DNA from: Neorhizobium sp.
GTDB lineage: Bacteria; Pseudomonadota; Alphaproteobacteria; Rhizobiales; Rhizobiaceae
Length of the DNA: 64,000 bases
Direction of reading: 5' to 3'
Assembly (NCBI GenBank): GCA_028283725.1
Contig: JAPWKC010000004.1
Span: forward strand, 1,302,001 to 1,366,000
In this document: piece by piece, positions 1 to 7,822 of the stretch
How positions within the stretch are numbered: position 1 is the first letter of the stretch
How the letters are laid out: every line of letters begins with the position of its first letter
The notes under the pieces: model-generated
What the model was told of the DNA's origin: nothing
Databases searched by the model: none
The model's input: only the letters and a program-made list of their open reading frames with translations
Made by a program: the position numbers and the translations under genes

Positions 1-170
1 TCCAGCTGGTAATCGTCGAGTTCGTAGACGGCGTTGGCCTTGATGCGATTGGAGAGCGTGCGCCATACGGATTTCACGCCGCGCGTAAGCGTGCGGGTGA
101 AGCGACGGTTGCCCGCGCTGACCGGCATCTCGGCTGCAGTGTTCTTCATTCCGTATTCGGTCGTGCTCAT
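1..170 (-). CDS. DUF1127-type small protein, 3' end cut by window edge
   Basis: Reading the minus strand from the ATG at 170 gives about 56 residues that run off the window start. The visible part begins MSTTEYGMKN, continues through a basic stretch and ends in YELDDYQL. This matches the start of the DUF1127 (YjiS-like) motif, in which a short arginine-rich helix precedes LDDxxLxDIG. An AAAGGAT Shine-Dalgarno lies just upstream of the ATG. Small DUF1127 proteins of alphaproteobacteria are linked to RNA, phosphate or carbon regulation, but the function of this one cannot be read from the sequence. It is divergent from the LysR gene at 371, which may regulate it (inference). Confidence 0.7.
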   Translation of the reverse strand, partial: MSTTEYGMKNTAAEMPVSAGNRRFTRTLTRGVKSVWRTLSNRIKANAVYELDDYQL

Positions 171-370
171 AGGAATATCCTTTCATCAGGCACGAGAGGA
201 GGCATTCCCTGAAGTGATATTTCACCGCAAGGTTGAAGCCGGGTGGGAAAGGCGGCGCCTGGAACGCACTCGCTTATTCGTGATTGCAGCGCTGTTATCG
301 TGAAACTCTATTGATCAGTCCAACGAATGTTTCTAATGATTAACATCAAACACCCTGATGGATCAGCCCC
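171..370. promoter_or_regulatory. Divergent promoter region, DUF1127 gene / LysR regulator
   Basis: These 200 bases separate two divergent start codons and must carry both promoters. The half next to the LysR gene (about 300-360) is A+T richer than its surroundings. I could not define a single convincing operator or -35/-10 pair. A LysR-type autoregulatory site is expected here from the divergent layout. Confidence 0.4.
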
Positions 371-1321
371 ATGTCCGCGCCACTCGACATCGACCAGTTG
401 CATACATTCGTCTCCATCGTCGACACCGGCAGCTTCACCAAAGCTGCTGACCGGGTGTTCAAGACGCAGTCGGCGGTTTCCATGCAGATGCGACGCCTGG
501 AAGAGCGGGTCGGCAAACAGCTCTTTACCAAGGACGGCCGCGGCAACCGGCTGACGGCCGAGGGCGAGAAGCTGTTGAATTATGCGCGGCGGATCATCCG
601 GCTGAACAACGAGGCGATCGCCGCCTTCGACGACAACCGGCTCGAAGGCACAATCCGTATCGGAACGCCCGACGATTATGCCGACCGCTACATGCCGGAG
701 ATCATCGGCCGGTTTGCCAAGACGCATCCGAATGTCGAACTCTATATCGTTTGCGAGCCCTCGGTGAGCCTTGCCGAGAAGATGGCGCGCGGCGAGCTGG
801 ATATCGCGCTCGTCACCCACAATCCGCGCCAGCGGGTGTCCGATGTGGTGAGAACCGAACCGCTCTGCTGGGTCGCATCGGCCAACTATCCGCTGAAGGA
901 CGATGCGCCGGTGCCGCTTGCTGTCGGACGGCGGGATTGTCCCTGGCGGCAGCTTGCCTCGTCGGCGCTCGACGCGGACGGGCGGGAATATCAGGTCCTC
1001 TTCACCAGCTGGTCTTCGACGGTCATTGCGGCGGCGGTTCTTGCCGGGATGGCTGTCTCGGTTCTGCCGGAATCGGCGCTTCGGCCGGGGATGAAGGTTC
1101 TCTCCGGCGCAGACGGCTTCCCTCCCCTGCCGCCCGTACAGATCGGCCTGATGAAACGGCCGGGGCTTTCCACCTCGCTGATGACGGCGATCACTGACCA
1201 TATCAGCGCCTGTCTCGACAATATCTCGCCGGCAGCACTCCCCGACGATCTCGATGGCGACGTGAAATCTTTTTCCCGTGGCCAGCGCGGGCGCAGCAGC
1301 CATGCCGTGACGGGTTGGTAG
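371..1321 (+). CDS. LysR-family transcriptional regulator (VtlR-like context)
   Basis: The product is a 316-residue DNA-binding regulator. An N-terminal winged helix-turn-helix occupies roughly residues 5-65, with SFTKAADRVFKTQSAVSMQM as the recognition region. A periplasmic-binding-protein-like effector domain follows (about 95-300, beginning IRIGTPDDYADRYMPEI). Length is normal for the family. The ATG at 371 is used because the helix-turn-helix starts about ten residues in. Its neighbour is a divergent DUF1127 gene. In Brucella and Agrobacterium the LysR protein VtlR is known to control small DUF1127 proteins and a small RNA, so a VtlR-like role is possible, but this is an inference from context. 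The effector is unknown. Confidence 0.85.
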   Translation: MSAPLDIDQLHTFVSIVDTGSFTKAADRVFKTQSAVSMQMRRLEERVGKQLFTKDGRGNRLTAEGEKLLNYARRIIRLNNEAIAAFDDNRLEGTIRIGTPDDYADRYMPEIIGRFAKTHPNVELYIVCEPSVSLAEKMARGELDIALVTHNPRQRVSDVVRTEPLCWVASANYPLKDDAPVPLAVGRRDCPWRQLASSALDADGREYQVLFTSWSSTVIAAAVLAGMAVSVLPESALRPGMKVLSGADGFPPLPPVQIGLMKRPGLSTSLMTAITDHISACLDNISPAALPDDLDGDVKSFSRGQRGRSSHAVTGW

Positions 1322-1373
1322 ACGGCAGGCGTTTGCGCTTGCCTTTATCGGCGGCAAGGCGCTAAACCATTCT

Positions 1374-1514
1374 CGTTCTCAGGGCGGGGTGCAATTCCCC
1401 ACCGGCGGTATGCGGCTTTTTCGTCCGCGAGCCCGCGAGCGCCTTCCTTTCAGAAGGGTCAGCAGATCAGGTGCGATGCCTGAGCCGACGGTATAGTCCG
1501 GATGGAAGAGAACG
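1374..1514 (+). ncRNA. FMN riboswitch (RFN element)
   Basis: The conserved RFN core is plain to read: AGGGCGGGGTGCAATTCCCC, then ACCGGCGGTA, AGCCCGCGAGCGCC, GGTCAGCAGA and GCCGACGGTATAGTCCGGAT. The closing P1 helix pairs CGTTCTC (1374-1380) with GAGAACG (1508-1514). This aptamer class binds flavin mononucleotide and represses riboflavin genes. It sits about 90 bases before ribH, which fits exactly. No intrinsic terminator lies between aptamer and gene, so control is probably at translation (see the hairpin at 1569-1594). Confidence 0.97.
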
Positions 1515-1568
1515 GACGGAGAGCCGCGTCTTGCCGACAGGCATATGCGGTGGAGCCGTGCGTGATCG

Positions 1569-1594
1569 CCTTGGGTGACGTGTCAACCACAAGG
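1569..1594 (+). promoter_or_regulatory. Hairpin that masks the ribH ribosome-binding site
   Basis: CCTTGGGTGA can pair with TCAACCACAAGG, with single bulged A residues and a CGTG loop. The 3' arm includes the AAGG of the ribH Shine-Dalgarno AAGGAG (1591-1596). It is well placed to be the expression platform of the upstream FMN riboswitch. The structure was drawn by eye; no folding energy was computed. Confidence 0.5.
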
Positions 1595-1601
1595 AGATTG
1601 C

Positions 1602-2039
1602 ATGACACACACCCGCTTCGCATTCATCAAGGCAAACTGGCACTCGGATATCGTCGACAAGGCGCTCGAAGGCTTTGTCGATCTCATTCCTGCCGAACAT
1701 GTCGATGTGTTCGACGTTCCCGGCGCCTTCGAACTGCCGCTGATGGCCCGCGATCTTGCGGCGACCGGCCGATATGCGGCAATCGCTGCCGCCGCGCTGG
1801 TGGTCAATGGTGGCATATACCGACATGATTTCGTCGCGGCCGCCGTGGTCGACGGCCTGATGCGCGCCGGGCTCGATACGGGCGTTCCGGTTCTTTCGGT
1901 GTCGCTCACCCCGCATCATTTTCAGGAAACGGCGCATCACAAGGCGATCTTTGCCGCGCATTTCGTCGAGAAGGGCCGCGAGGCTGCACGCGCCGCGCAG
2001 ATGATCGTCGAGAGCCGTCGGCGCATCGCGGCCGCCTGA
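1602..2039 (+). CDS. ribH: 6,7-dimethyl-8-ribityllumazine synthase, type II
   Basis: This enzyme condenses 5-amino-6-ribitylamino-uracil with 3,4-dihydroxy-2-butanone 4-phosphate, the penultimate step of riboflavin synthesis. The 145-residue product has the RibH2 pattern of Brucella and rhizobia: FAFIKANWHSDIVDKA at the N terminus, DVPGAFELPL, then NGGIYRHDFVAAAVVDG and PVLSVSLTPHHF with the catalytic histidine region. The track ORF begins at 1575. I use the ATG at 1602 because AAGGAG sits six bases upstream and family homology begins there. The gene stands alone behind an FMN riboswitch and is followed by a strong terminator. Type II enzymes usually form decamers. Confidence 0.95.
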   Translation: MTHTRFAFIKANWHSDIVDKALEGFVDLIPAEHVDVFDVPGAFELPLMARDLAATGRYAAIAAAALVVNGGIYRHDFVAAAVVDGLMRAGLDTGVPVLSVSLTPHHFQETAHHKAIFAAHFVEKGREAARAAQMIVESRRRIAAA

Positions 2040-2062
2040 CGCTCGATGCGGCAGCGCCCAAG

Positions 2063-2093
2063 AAAAAGCCGGGGCTCAGCACCCCGGCTTTTT
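2063..2093. terminator. Rho-independent terminator after ribH
   Basis: AAAAAGCCGGGG pairs perfectly with CCCCGGCTTTTT around a seven-base loop (CTCAGCA). It begins 23 bases past the ribH stop. The symmetric A and T tracts make it potentially active for the convergent katA transcript too. Confidence 0.9.
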
Positions 2094-2110
2094 CAATGGA
2101 TGTGGTGTCA

Positions 2111-2159
2111 GAGCGTTTCCTGACGCAAAAGCGCTTCCCGCTTTTGCTGGAATTGCTCC
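2111..2159. repeat. REP-like intergenic palindrome
   Basis: The element runs from GAGCGTTTCC to GGAATTGCTC with a perfect inner stem, GCAAAAGCG (2125-2133) / CGCTTTTGC (2139-2147), around CTTCC. Its ends (GAGC...GCTC, TTTTGCTGGAATTGCTC) resemble a short palindrome that I recall as frequent between genes in Rhizobiaceae. It ends five bases before the katA stop codon and could also help end the katA transcript. Copy number outside this window cannot be judged. Confidence 0.5.
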
Positions 2160-2164
2160 AAAGC

Positions 2165-3658
2165 CTATTCGGCGGCGGTGGCCTTGGCGCTGATCGTATC
2201 GGCTTCATAGCCATGCGCGGACTTCAATGCCGTCCGCACGCCGGCCTCGTAATCCGGATGGACGAGCTTGAAATGGGCAAGCTGGCGCTCGACGATATGG
2301 CCGGGCACGCCACCCATGGCGGCTGCGATATTGGAAAAGAGCCGCGACTTCTCGCCTGCATCGAACAGGTTGAAGAGGGCGCGAACCTGACCGTAATCGT
2401 CATTGCCGTCGCGGTGGTTGAAGCGGCCCATCTCGCCTTCGATCTTCAGCGGCGGCTCCTTGGCGGAGGGCTCTTCCACCGGACCGTTCACCGAATTCGG
2501 TTCGTAATAGGCATCCGGGTTGCCGGAGAGAATCCCGCCATAGGTGTTCATCTGGCCATCGCGATTATAGTGATGTACCGGGCATTTCGGCTTGTTGACC
2601 GGGATCTGTTCGTAGTGCGTGCCGAGACGGTAACGATGGGCATCGGCGTAAGAGAAGATGCGTGCCTGCAGCATCTTGTCCGGCGAATGGCTGATGCCGG
2701 GAACGATGTTCGATGGCGAGAAGGCGGCCTGCTCGATCTCGGCAAAATAGTTTTCGGCGTTGCGGTTCAGTTCCATCGTGCCGATATCGATCGGCGGGAA
2801 TTCCGAATGCGGCCAGACTTTCGTCAGGTCGAACGGATTGTAGGAGGTCTGTTGCGCCTGCGCCTCGGTCATGACCTGAACCTGCACCTTCCATGTCGGG
2901 AACTGGCCGTTCTCGATCGTGCCGAACAGGGCTTCCTGATAGCCTTCGCGCGTCCTGCCGATGATCGTCTCGGCCTCCTGGTTTACATAGTGCTTGTGGC
3001 CCTGCTGGGTCTTGAAGTGGAATTTCACCCAGAAGCGTTCGCCGTTTCCGTTCCACAGCGAATAGGTATGCGAGCCGTAGCCGTTCATATGCATCGGATC
3101 GATCGGCAAGCCGCGGTCCGACATCAGGATCGTCACCTGATGCAGGCTTTCCGGCGACAGCGACCAGAAGTCCCACATGGCCGTCGAGGAGCGCATGTTT
3201 GTCTTCGGGTGGCGCTTCTGCGTGTGGATGAAATCCGGGAACTTGTAGGGGTCGCGGACGAAGAAGACCGGCGTGTTGTTGCCGACCAGATCCCAGTTGC
3301 CGTCTTCCGTATAGAATTTCAGGGCGAAGCCACGCACGTCGCGCTCATGGTCGGCGGCACCGAGCTCGCCGGCAACGGTCGAGAAGCGGGCCAGCATCGG
3401 GGTCGATGCGCCCGGCTGGAGACACTTGGCCTTGGTATATCTGGAAATGTCACCGGTGATGGTGAGCGTGCCGAAAGCGCCCCAGCCCTTGGCGTGTACG
3501 ACGCGCTCCGGGATACGCTCGCGGTTCTGGTGGGCCAGCTTCTCGATCAGCTGATAATCCTGGATCATCAACCCGCCGCGCGGGCCGGCGGTGATCGAAT
3601 TCTGGTTGTCCGGCACGGGCGCGCCGGCAGTCGTCGTCAGGGTCGGGCGATCGGTCAT
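2165..3658 (-). CDS. katA: Monofunctional haem catalase
   Basis: Catalase converts hydrogen peroxide to water and oxygen in the cytoplasm or periplasm. The 497-residue protein is of small-subunit length. Near the N terminus it has [14 protein letters not shown] with the distal catalytic histidine, then [20 protein letters not shown] with the distal asparagine, and later [20 protein letters not shown] with the proximal tyrosine ligand. The track ORF starts at 3754. I use the ATG at 3658, which has GGGAGAAG upstream and gives the usual [12 protein letters not shown] start, with PVPDNQNS following. It is divergent from oxyR, as in Sinorhizobium katA-oxyR, so peroxide induction through OxyR is expected. 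Confidence 0.95.
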   Translation of the reverse strand: MTDRPTLTTTAGAPVPDNQNSITAGPRGGLMIQDYQLIEKLAHQNRERIPERVVHAKGWGAFGTLTITGDISRYTKAKCLQPGASTPMLARFSTVAGELGAADHERDVRGFALKFYTEDGNWDLVGNNTPVFFVRDPYKFPDFIHTQKRHPKTNMRSSTAMWDFWSLSPESLHQVTILMSDRGLPIDPMHMNGYGSHTYSLWNGNGERFWVKFHFKTQQGHKHYVNQEAETIIGRTREGYQEALFGTIENGQFPTWKVQVQVMTEAQAQQTSYNPFDLTKVWPHSEFPPIDIGTMELNRNAENYFAEIEQAAFSPSNIVPGISHSPDKMLQARIFSYADAHRYRLGTHYEQIPVNKPKCPVHHYNRDGQMNTYGGILSGNPDAYYEPNSVNGPVEEPSAKEPPLKIEGEMGRFNHRDGNDDYGQVRALFNLFDAGEKSRLFSNIAAAMGGVPGHIVERQLAHFKLVHPDYEAGVRTALKSAHGYEADTISAKATAAE

Positions 3659-3741
3659 GGTCTTCTCCCTCAGGTTTGAATGGCTTGCGGCCCGGACATC
3701 GCATGCTCCGGGCTGACTGGGTGAAATCTGGCACTTGAACT

Positions 3742-3792
3742 CGATAATCTCCAATCGTATTTTATAAAAAATTCGATTGGAAAAACTTATCG
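3742..3792. promoter_or_regulatory. Nested inverted repeat between katA and oxyR (probable OxyR operator)
   Basis: The outer arms CGATAA (3742-3747) and TTATCG (3787-3792) flank the inner arms CCAATCG (3751-3757) and CGATTGG (3774-3780), with an A+T-rich centre. OxyR binds extended dyads as a tetramer, and this is the only such dyad between the two genes. The right outer arm touches the oxyR start codon, which would suit autorepression. The OxyR assignment is inferred from position. Confidence 0.55.
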
Positions 3793-4712
3793 TGCTTACT
3801 CTTCGTCAGATGCGTTACTTCGAGGCCCTGGCATCCGCCCGCCATTTCGGCAGGGCAGCCCAGACGGTGAATGTCAGCCAGCCGGCACTCTCCGCCCAGA
3901 TCATGGAAATGGAGGAGCATCTCGGCACGCGGCTCGTCGAGCGCAATCGCTCCGGCATAATTCTCACGGCCAAGGGAACGCAGGTGCTTCAGCGCATCCG
4001 CATTATCCTGGCCGACGTGGAGCGTCTTGAACAAACGGCGCGCGATGCTGAAGGCATCCTTGCCGGCCTCACCCGCATCGGCATCATCCCGACCGTCGCT
4101 CCCTATCTCGTTCCCCAACTGGTGCCGCATCTGCGCGGCCTCTACCCCCAGATCGAGATTGAACTGAAGGAAGCCGTCACCGACAGACTTATTGCGGATC
4201 TTGCCGATGGCAAGCTCGACGCCGTGATTGCGGCGCTGCCGATCGAGGCCGACCAGCTTGAAACGCGGCTTCTGTTCTCCGACCGGTTCTTCATGGCGAT
4301 GGCACAGAACGAGACCGATATCCTGTCATCGCCGCTGATGGAAAACCAGCTCGATACGGAGCGGCTGCTTTTGCTCGAAGAAGGCCATTGCCTGCGCGAT
4401 CAGGCACTGGCCGTCTGCGGTAGCGCGCCGAAACGCAATCTCGTCAATGTCGGGGCAACCTCGATGGCCACACTTTTGCAGATGGTGTCGCATGATATGG
4501 GTATGACGCTGATCCCCGAGATTGCCGTCGAGACGGAAATTGCCCGCAACAACCTGAGGATCGTGCCCTTCGGCAATCCGGCACCGGCGCGCGAGATCGG
4601 GCTGGTCTGGCGCCGGTCGAGTAGCCGCGTCGAGGATATGGCGGCGCTGGCCGATGCGGTGACAGGGTGCCGGCGTCCTGCGGGCAAGGGCGCAGAACTC
4701 GAAATGGCTTAG
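3792..4712 (+). CDS. oxyR: Hydrogen-peroxide sensor, LysR-family activator OxyR
   Basis: OxyR senses peroxide through a reversible disulfide and activates catalase and related genes. The 306-residue product starts [13 protein letters not shown] and has a LysR helix-turn-helix ([19 protein letters not shown]). Its effector domain opens with [16 protein letters not shown]. The redox pair is visible as [12 protein letters not shown], with the same nine-residue spacing as Cys199/Cys208 of Escherichia coli OxyR. The track begins at a TTG (3777). I prefer the GTG at 3792 because OxyR proteins begin right at the TLRQ motif; neither start has a strong Shine-Dalgarno. It is divergent from katA. Confidence 0.92.
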   Translation: MLTLRQMRYFEALASARHFGRAAQTVNVSQPALSAQIMEMEEHLGTRLVERNRSGIILTAKGTQVLQRIRIILADVERLEQTARDAEGILAGLTRIGIIPTVAPYLVPQLVPHLRGLYPQIEIELKEAVTDRLIADLADGKLDAVIAALPIEADQLETRLLFSDRFFMAMAQNETDILSSPLMENQLDTERLLLLEEGHCLRDQALAVCGSAPKRNLVNVGATSMATLLQMVSHDMGMTLIPEIAVETEIARNNLRIVPFGNPAPAREIGLVWRRSSSRVEDMAALADAVTGCRRPAGKGAELEMA

Positions 4713-4848
4713 GCGATCCGATCGAACCTGCCTGTCAAGGCCGGGCGGGCGGGCAGACGGACTTGGCGCAGGCGCGATGCAACGATAAACCGTGAGGAGA
4801 TGGTCATTGCCATCCCTGCCCTCATTGCCCCCCGATTACGAGATACCG

Positions 4849-6090
4849 ATGACAGATGCCGCAACAAGCCCGGCCGCCAGCCAGCCGGAAAGCGAAGAAC
4901 ACTGGAAGCGCAATCTGTTCGTCTGCCTTTTCGGCTCGTTCACTACGATTATCGCCATGACGCTGCTTCTGCCGTTCCTGCCACTCTATGTGGAGGAACT
5001 CGGCGTCAGGGATCACGCCGCAATCGTGCAATGGTCTGGCATCGCCTATGGTGCGACGTTCTTTGCCGCAGCCTTCGTGGCACCGATCTGGGGCAGGCTC
5101 GGCGACCTCTACGGCCGCAAGCTGATGCTTGTGCGGGCCGCCATCGGCATGACGATCGCAATCTCGCTGATGGGGCTGGCGCAGACCGTCTGGCAGCTGG
5201 TGGCGCTGCGCCTGCTCGTCGGCCTTGCAGGCGGCTACGCATCCGGATCGATGGTGCTGGTTGCGGCACAGACGCCGAAGGAACGCTCAGCCTGGGCGCT
5301 CGGCACGCTTTCTGCCGGCATCATGGCGGGCAATCTCGTGGGCCCGCTGATCGGCGGGATATTGCCGCAGCTGATCGGTATCCGCATGACCTTCATGCTT
5401 GCCGGCGGCCTGATCTTCATCGCCTTTCTCGCCACCATCTTCCTGATCCGAGAAACGAAGCGTTCCGGCAAGCGCAAGCAGGCTGCCGGCAAGCACGGTT
5501 TCGCAGGCCTTGAGAACAAGGGCCCGGTTGCCGCCATGCTGGCGACGGGCATGCTCTTGATGTTCGCCAACATGTCGATCGAGCCGATCATAACGGTCTA
5601 CGTTGCGCAGCTCATCAGCGACCAGAGCAACGTGACCTTCGTTGCCGGGCTGGTGATGTCGGCGGCCGCACTTGGCAGCGTGCTGTCGGCTTCCCGGCTC
5701 GGCAAGCTTGCCGACCGGATCGGCCATTGGCCCGTCATCATCGGAACACTTGGTGTTTCCTCGGTTCTTCTCATCCCGCAGGCTTTCGTCACGGAAAGCT
5801 GGCAACTGATTGTGCTCCGCTTCCTGATGGGGCTGGCTCTGGGCGGGCTCTTACCCTGCATCACCTCAGTCATCCGCCACAACGTGCCTGATGGCATGAC
5901 CGGCAGCATTCTGGGCCTGTCGATCTCGTCGCAATATGTCGGCCAGGTCGCAGGGCCGGTCGCTGGCGGCTTCGTCGGCGGACATATCGGCATGCCCGCC
6001 GTGTTTCTCGGCACCTGCGTGCTGATGGCCGCAGGTGCCTTATTCTGCCTTGTCGCAAGACCACGCAATGCGACGCCCGAAACGGACTGA
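4849..6090 (+). CDS. MFS multidrug efflux transporter, 12-helix type (MdtG-like)
   Basis: This inner-membrane proton antiporter of about 413 residues probably exports drugs or toxic metabolites. After a short polar N terminus, the hydrophobic segments are spaced as in 12-helix major facilitator proteins. The loop 2-3 signature is GRLGDLYGRKLMLVRA, and antiporter motif C lies in helix 5 (AGNLVGPLIGG). A basic central loop (KRSGKRKQ) separates the two halves. The track ORF starts at a GTG (4792). The ATG at 4849 gives the normal start MTDAATSPA. Substrate is unknown. It stands alone between oxyR and a convergent hydrolase gene. Confidence 0.85.
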   Translation: MTDAATSPAASQPESEEHWKRNLFVCLFGSFTTIIAMTLLLPFLPLYVEELGVRDHAAIVQWSGIAYGATFFAAAFVAPIWGRLGDLYGRKLMLVRAAIGMTIAISLMGLAQTVWQLVALRLLVGLAGGYASGSMVLVAAQTPKERSAWALGTLSAGIMAGNLVGPLIGGILPQLIGIRMTFMLAGGLIFIAFLATIFLIRETKRSGKRKQAAGKHGFAGLENKGPVAAMLATGMLLMFANMSIEPIITVYVAQLISDQSNVTFVAGLVMSAAALGSVLSASRLGKLADRIGHWPVIIGTLGVSSVLLIPQAFVTESWQLIVLRFLMGLALGGLLPCITSVIRHNVPDGMTGSILGLSISSQYVGQVAGPVAGGFVGGHIGMPAVFLGTCVLMAAGALFCLVARPRNATPETD

Positions 6091-6102
6091 GATGCTGGGC
6101 CG

Positions 6103-7029
6103 TCAGGCGAGATACTTTTTGAAGAAGCCGGTGGTGCGGCTCCAGGCAAGATCGGCGGCAGCCTTGTCGTAGCGGGCAGCCGAGGTATCGTTGTTGAAGG
6201 CGTGGTTGACGCCCTCGTAAACGAAGATCTCGAAAGTCTTGCCGTTTTTCTGCAGGGCATCGCGATAGGCCGGGATGCCGGCATTGATACGCTCGTCGAG
6301 CCCGCCGTAATGAAGCATCAGCGGCGCCTTTATCGCGGGCACATCCTGCACATTGGGTTGGGCACCATAATAGGCAACGCCGGCATTGAGATTGGGGGAG
6401 GCGACCGCAAGGTTGTTCACCGCACCGCCGCCCCAGCAGAAGCCGATCGCCCCCACCTTGCCGTTGGCCCCGGAGATGCCGGCGAGATAGACGCGCGCGG
6501 CCTCGCCATTGGCCGACACACCTGCGGCATCGAGCGATGCGAAGAGCTGGCGGGCCTGATCCTCGTCTGCCGGTGTGCCGCCCTTGGGCGACAGGAAATC
6601 GACCGCCAGCGCGTTAAACCCTTCGAGCGCCATGCGGCGGGCGATATCCTTGATATGGTCGTTGAGGCCGCGGTTCTCGTGGATGACGATGATGCCGCCG
6701 AGCGGGCCGGAAGCCGATTTCGGCCGAGCCAGATAGGCCTTCATCGTGACGCCGTCGGCGCCTGCAAAGGTGACGGCCTGCGTGGTCAATCGATCATCCG
6801 CGGCCGGAACGATATCCGCCCTGGCGCTGCCTGCCGACAGCATCGGGACAATCGCTGCCGCAGCAGCACCGGAGCCTGCAAGCGTCGTCAGCCGTTCCAT
6901 GAACCGGCGCCGGTCGAGATGAAGATGGGTGTATTCGTCATAGGCGTTGATCATCGCCTGCGTGACGGCCGGCGTCTCTGTCCGGCCTTCCGGCGATGTC
7001 TCGGCCGCCTGCGGCTTGCTGTTGTCCAT
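6103..7029 (-). CDS. Exported dienelactone-hydrolase-family protein (YghX-like)
   Basis: This is an alpha/beta hydrolase of 308 residues with a probable Tat signal: LDRRRFMERLTTLAGSGAAA near residue 35, a hydrophobic stretch and an AxA cleavage site (SARA). The catalytic triad of the dienelactone hydrolase family is visible: Cys in GFCWGGG (about residue 197), Asp in GGLDERI and His in VNHAF. The layout, a YDEY/RRRFMERL leader before the hydrolase, matches the YghX subgroup, whose substrate is not known. The ATG at 7029 follows a good GGAGGAC site; the longer track frame is not needed. It converges with the MFS gene with a 12-base gap. Confidence 0.85.
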   Translation of the reverse strand: MDNSKPQAAETSPEGRTETPAVTQAMINAYDEYTHLHLDRRRFMERLTTLAGSGAAAAAIVPMLSAGSARADIVPAADDRLTTQAVTFAGADGVTMKAYLARPKSASGPLGGIIVIHENRGLNDHIKDIARRMALEGFNALAVDFLSPKGGTPADEDQARQLFASLDAAGVSANGEAARVYLAGISGANGKVGAIGFCWGGGAVNNLAVASPNLNAGVAYYGAQPNVQDVPAIKAPLMLHYGGLDERINAGIPAYRDALQKNGKTFEIFVYEGVNHAFNNDTSAARYDKAAADLAWSRTTGFFKKYLA

Positions 7030-7154
7030 GTTTCGTCCTCCGCTCACAGTGACTGCGAAGGACAATCTATAGCTGTTGCGATCAACTGGAAGATGACGCC
7101 GCCACGTGGCGATTTCGGCAGGCTACACTTGTTCGTGAGGGCGATCGGTGCCGA

Positions 7155-7571
7155 TCAGTTGAAGATGATCCAGACGGCAAGCCAGATCCACATGCCGAGA
7201 AGGGCAAGAAGACCGAGGATGAAGGACTGCCGACGGTAGCGCAGGCGCGTGCCGGACAGGTGGAAATACGTGTGGGCGTAACGGGTGACGACAAAGATCC
7301 AACCGAGGATGACCGTCCCGATATTGTCTGCCGTGGTCGCGTAGAGCGCGAGGCTTGCCGCATGGAACAGCATCGGCAATTCGAACTGGTTCTTGAGGTT
7401 GTTATTGACCAGCAGGCTTTCCTTCGGCTCGCTCAGGTTCTCGCGAAAGCTCTCGCCACTGTAACCACCGGCAACGGCGCTGGCGCGCTTGCGGCCCAGC
7501 TGGATATAAAGAAAGAAGACGAGCGCGACATGCGCGATCATCGGCCAAATCGTTGCGCTGGTGGAAAGCAT
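7155..7571 (-). CDS. MAPEG-family membrane protein
   Basis: The 138-residue product has about four hydrophobic segments: an N-terminal IWPMIAHVALVFFLYIQLGR, then MLFHAASLALYATTA, GTVILGWIFVVTRYAHTYFH, and a C-terminal helix ending WLAVWIIFN. The pattern, including the NNNLKNQFELPMLFH loop, is that of the MAPEG superfamily (microsomal glutathione-transferase-like proteins), which is common in rhizobia with unknown substrate. The track frame is longer, but the ATG at 7571 with AGGGG upstream starts directly at the first helix. It lies in tandem with the hydrolase downstream and may share its transcript. Confidence 0.8.
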   Translation of the reverse strand: MLSTSATIWPMIAHVALVFFLYIQLGRKRASAVAGGYSGESFRENLSEPKESLLVNNNLKNQFELPMLFHAASLALYATTADNIGTVILGWIFVVTRYAHTYFHLSGTRLRYRRQSFILGLLALLGMWIWLAVWIIFN

Positions 7572-7733
7572 GGGAACCCCTATTGCTGGCGCCCTTCCCT
7601 TAAAGCCGCGCAGGCGGCGGCACAATGGCTGCGACAGGCGATGTCCCCGATCGAAGAGACCATCTCTCAGCATTGTGGATTTCTCGCCACGGCGGAGGGT
7701 TGAACCGGCACAATCATCGATCGTCACGACATG

Positions 7734-7767
7734 AAAGGGGCCGCGGTTGATGCCGCGGCCCCTTTTT
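7734..7767 (-). terminator. Rho-independent terminator after guaB
   Basis: AAAGGGGCCGCGG pairs with CCGCGGCCCCTTT around a short loop, 56 bases past the guaB stop. The thymine run is longer on the plus strand (TTTTT) but the hairpin is symmetric, so it could also block read-through in the other direction. Confidence 0.75.
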
Positions 7768-7822
7768 CGGATAGTCCCAACGATAAGGGCGCGCCGTCAC
7801 AACGACAGCGCACTGCCGCTCA

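Noticed and set aside
2096-3679. A 527-residue plus-strand ORF
   Set aside because: It is the antisense of katA, with biased Arg/Gly/Asp composition and no family motif.
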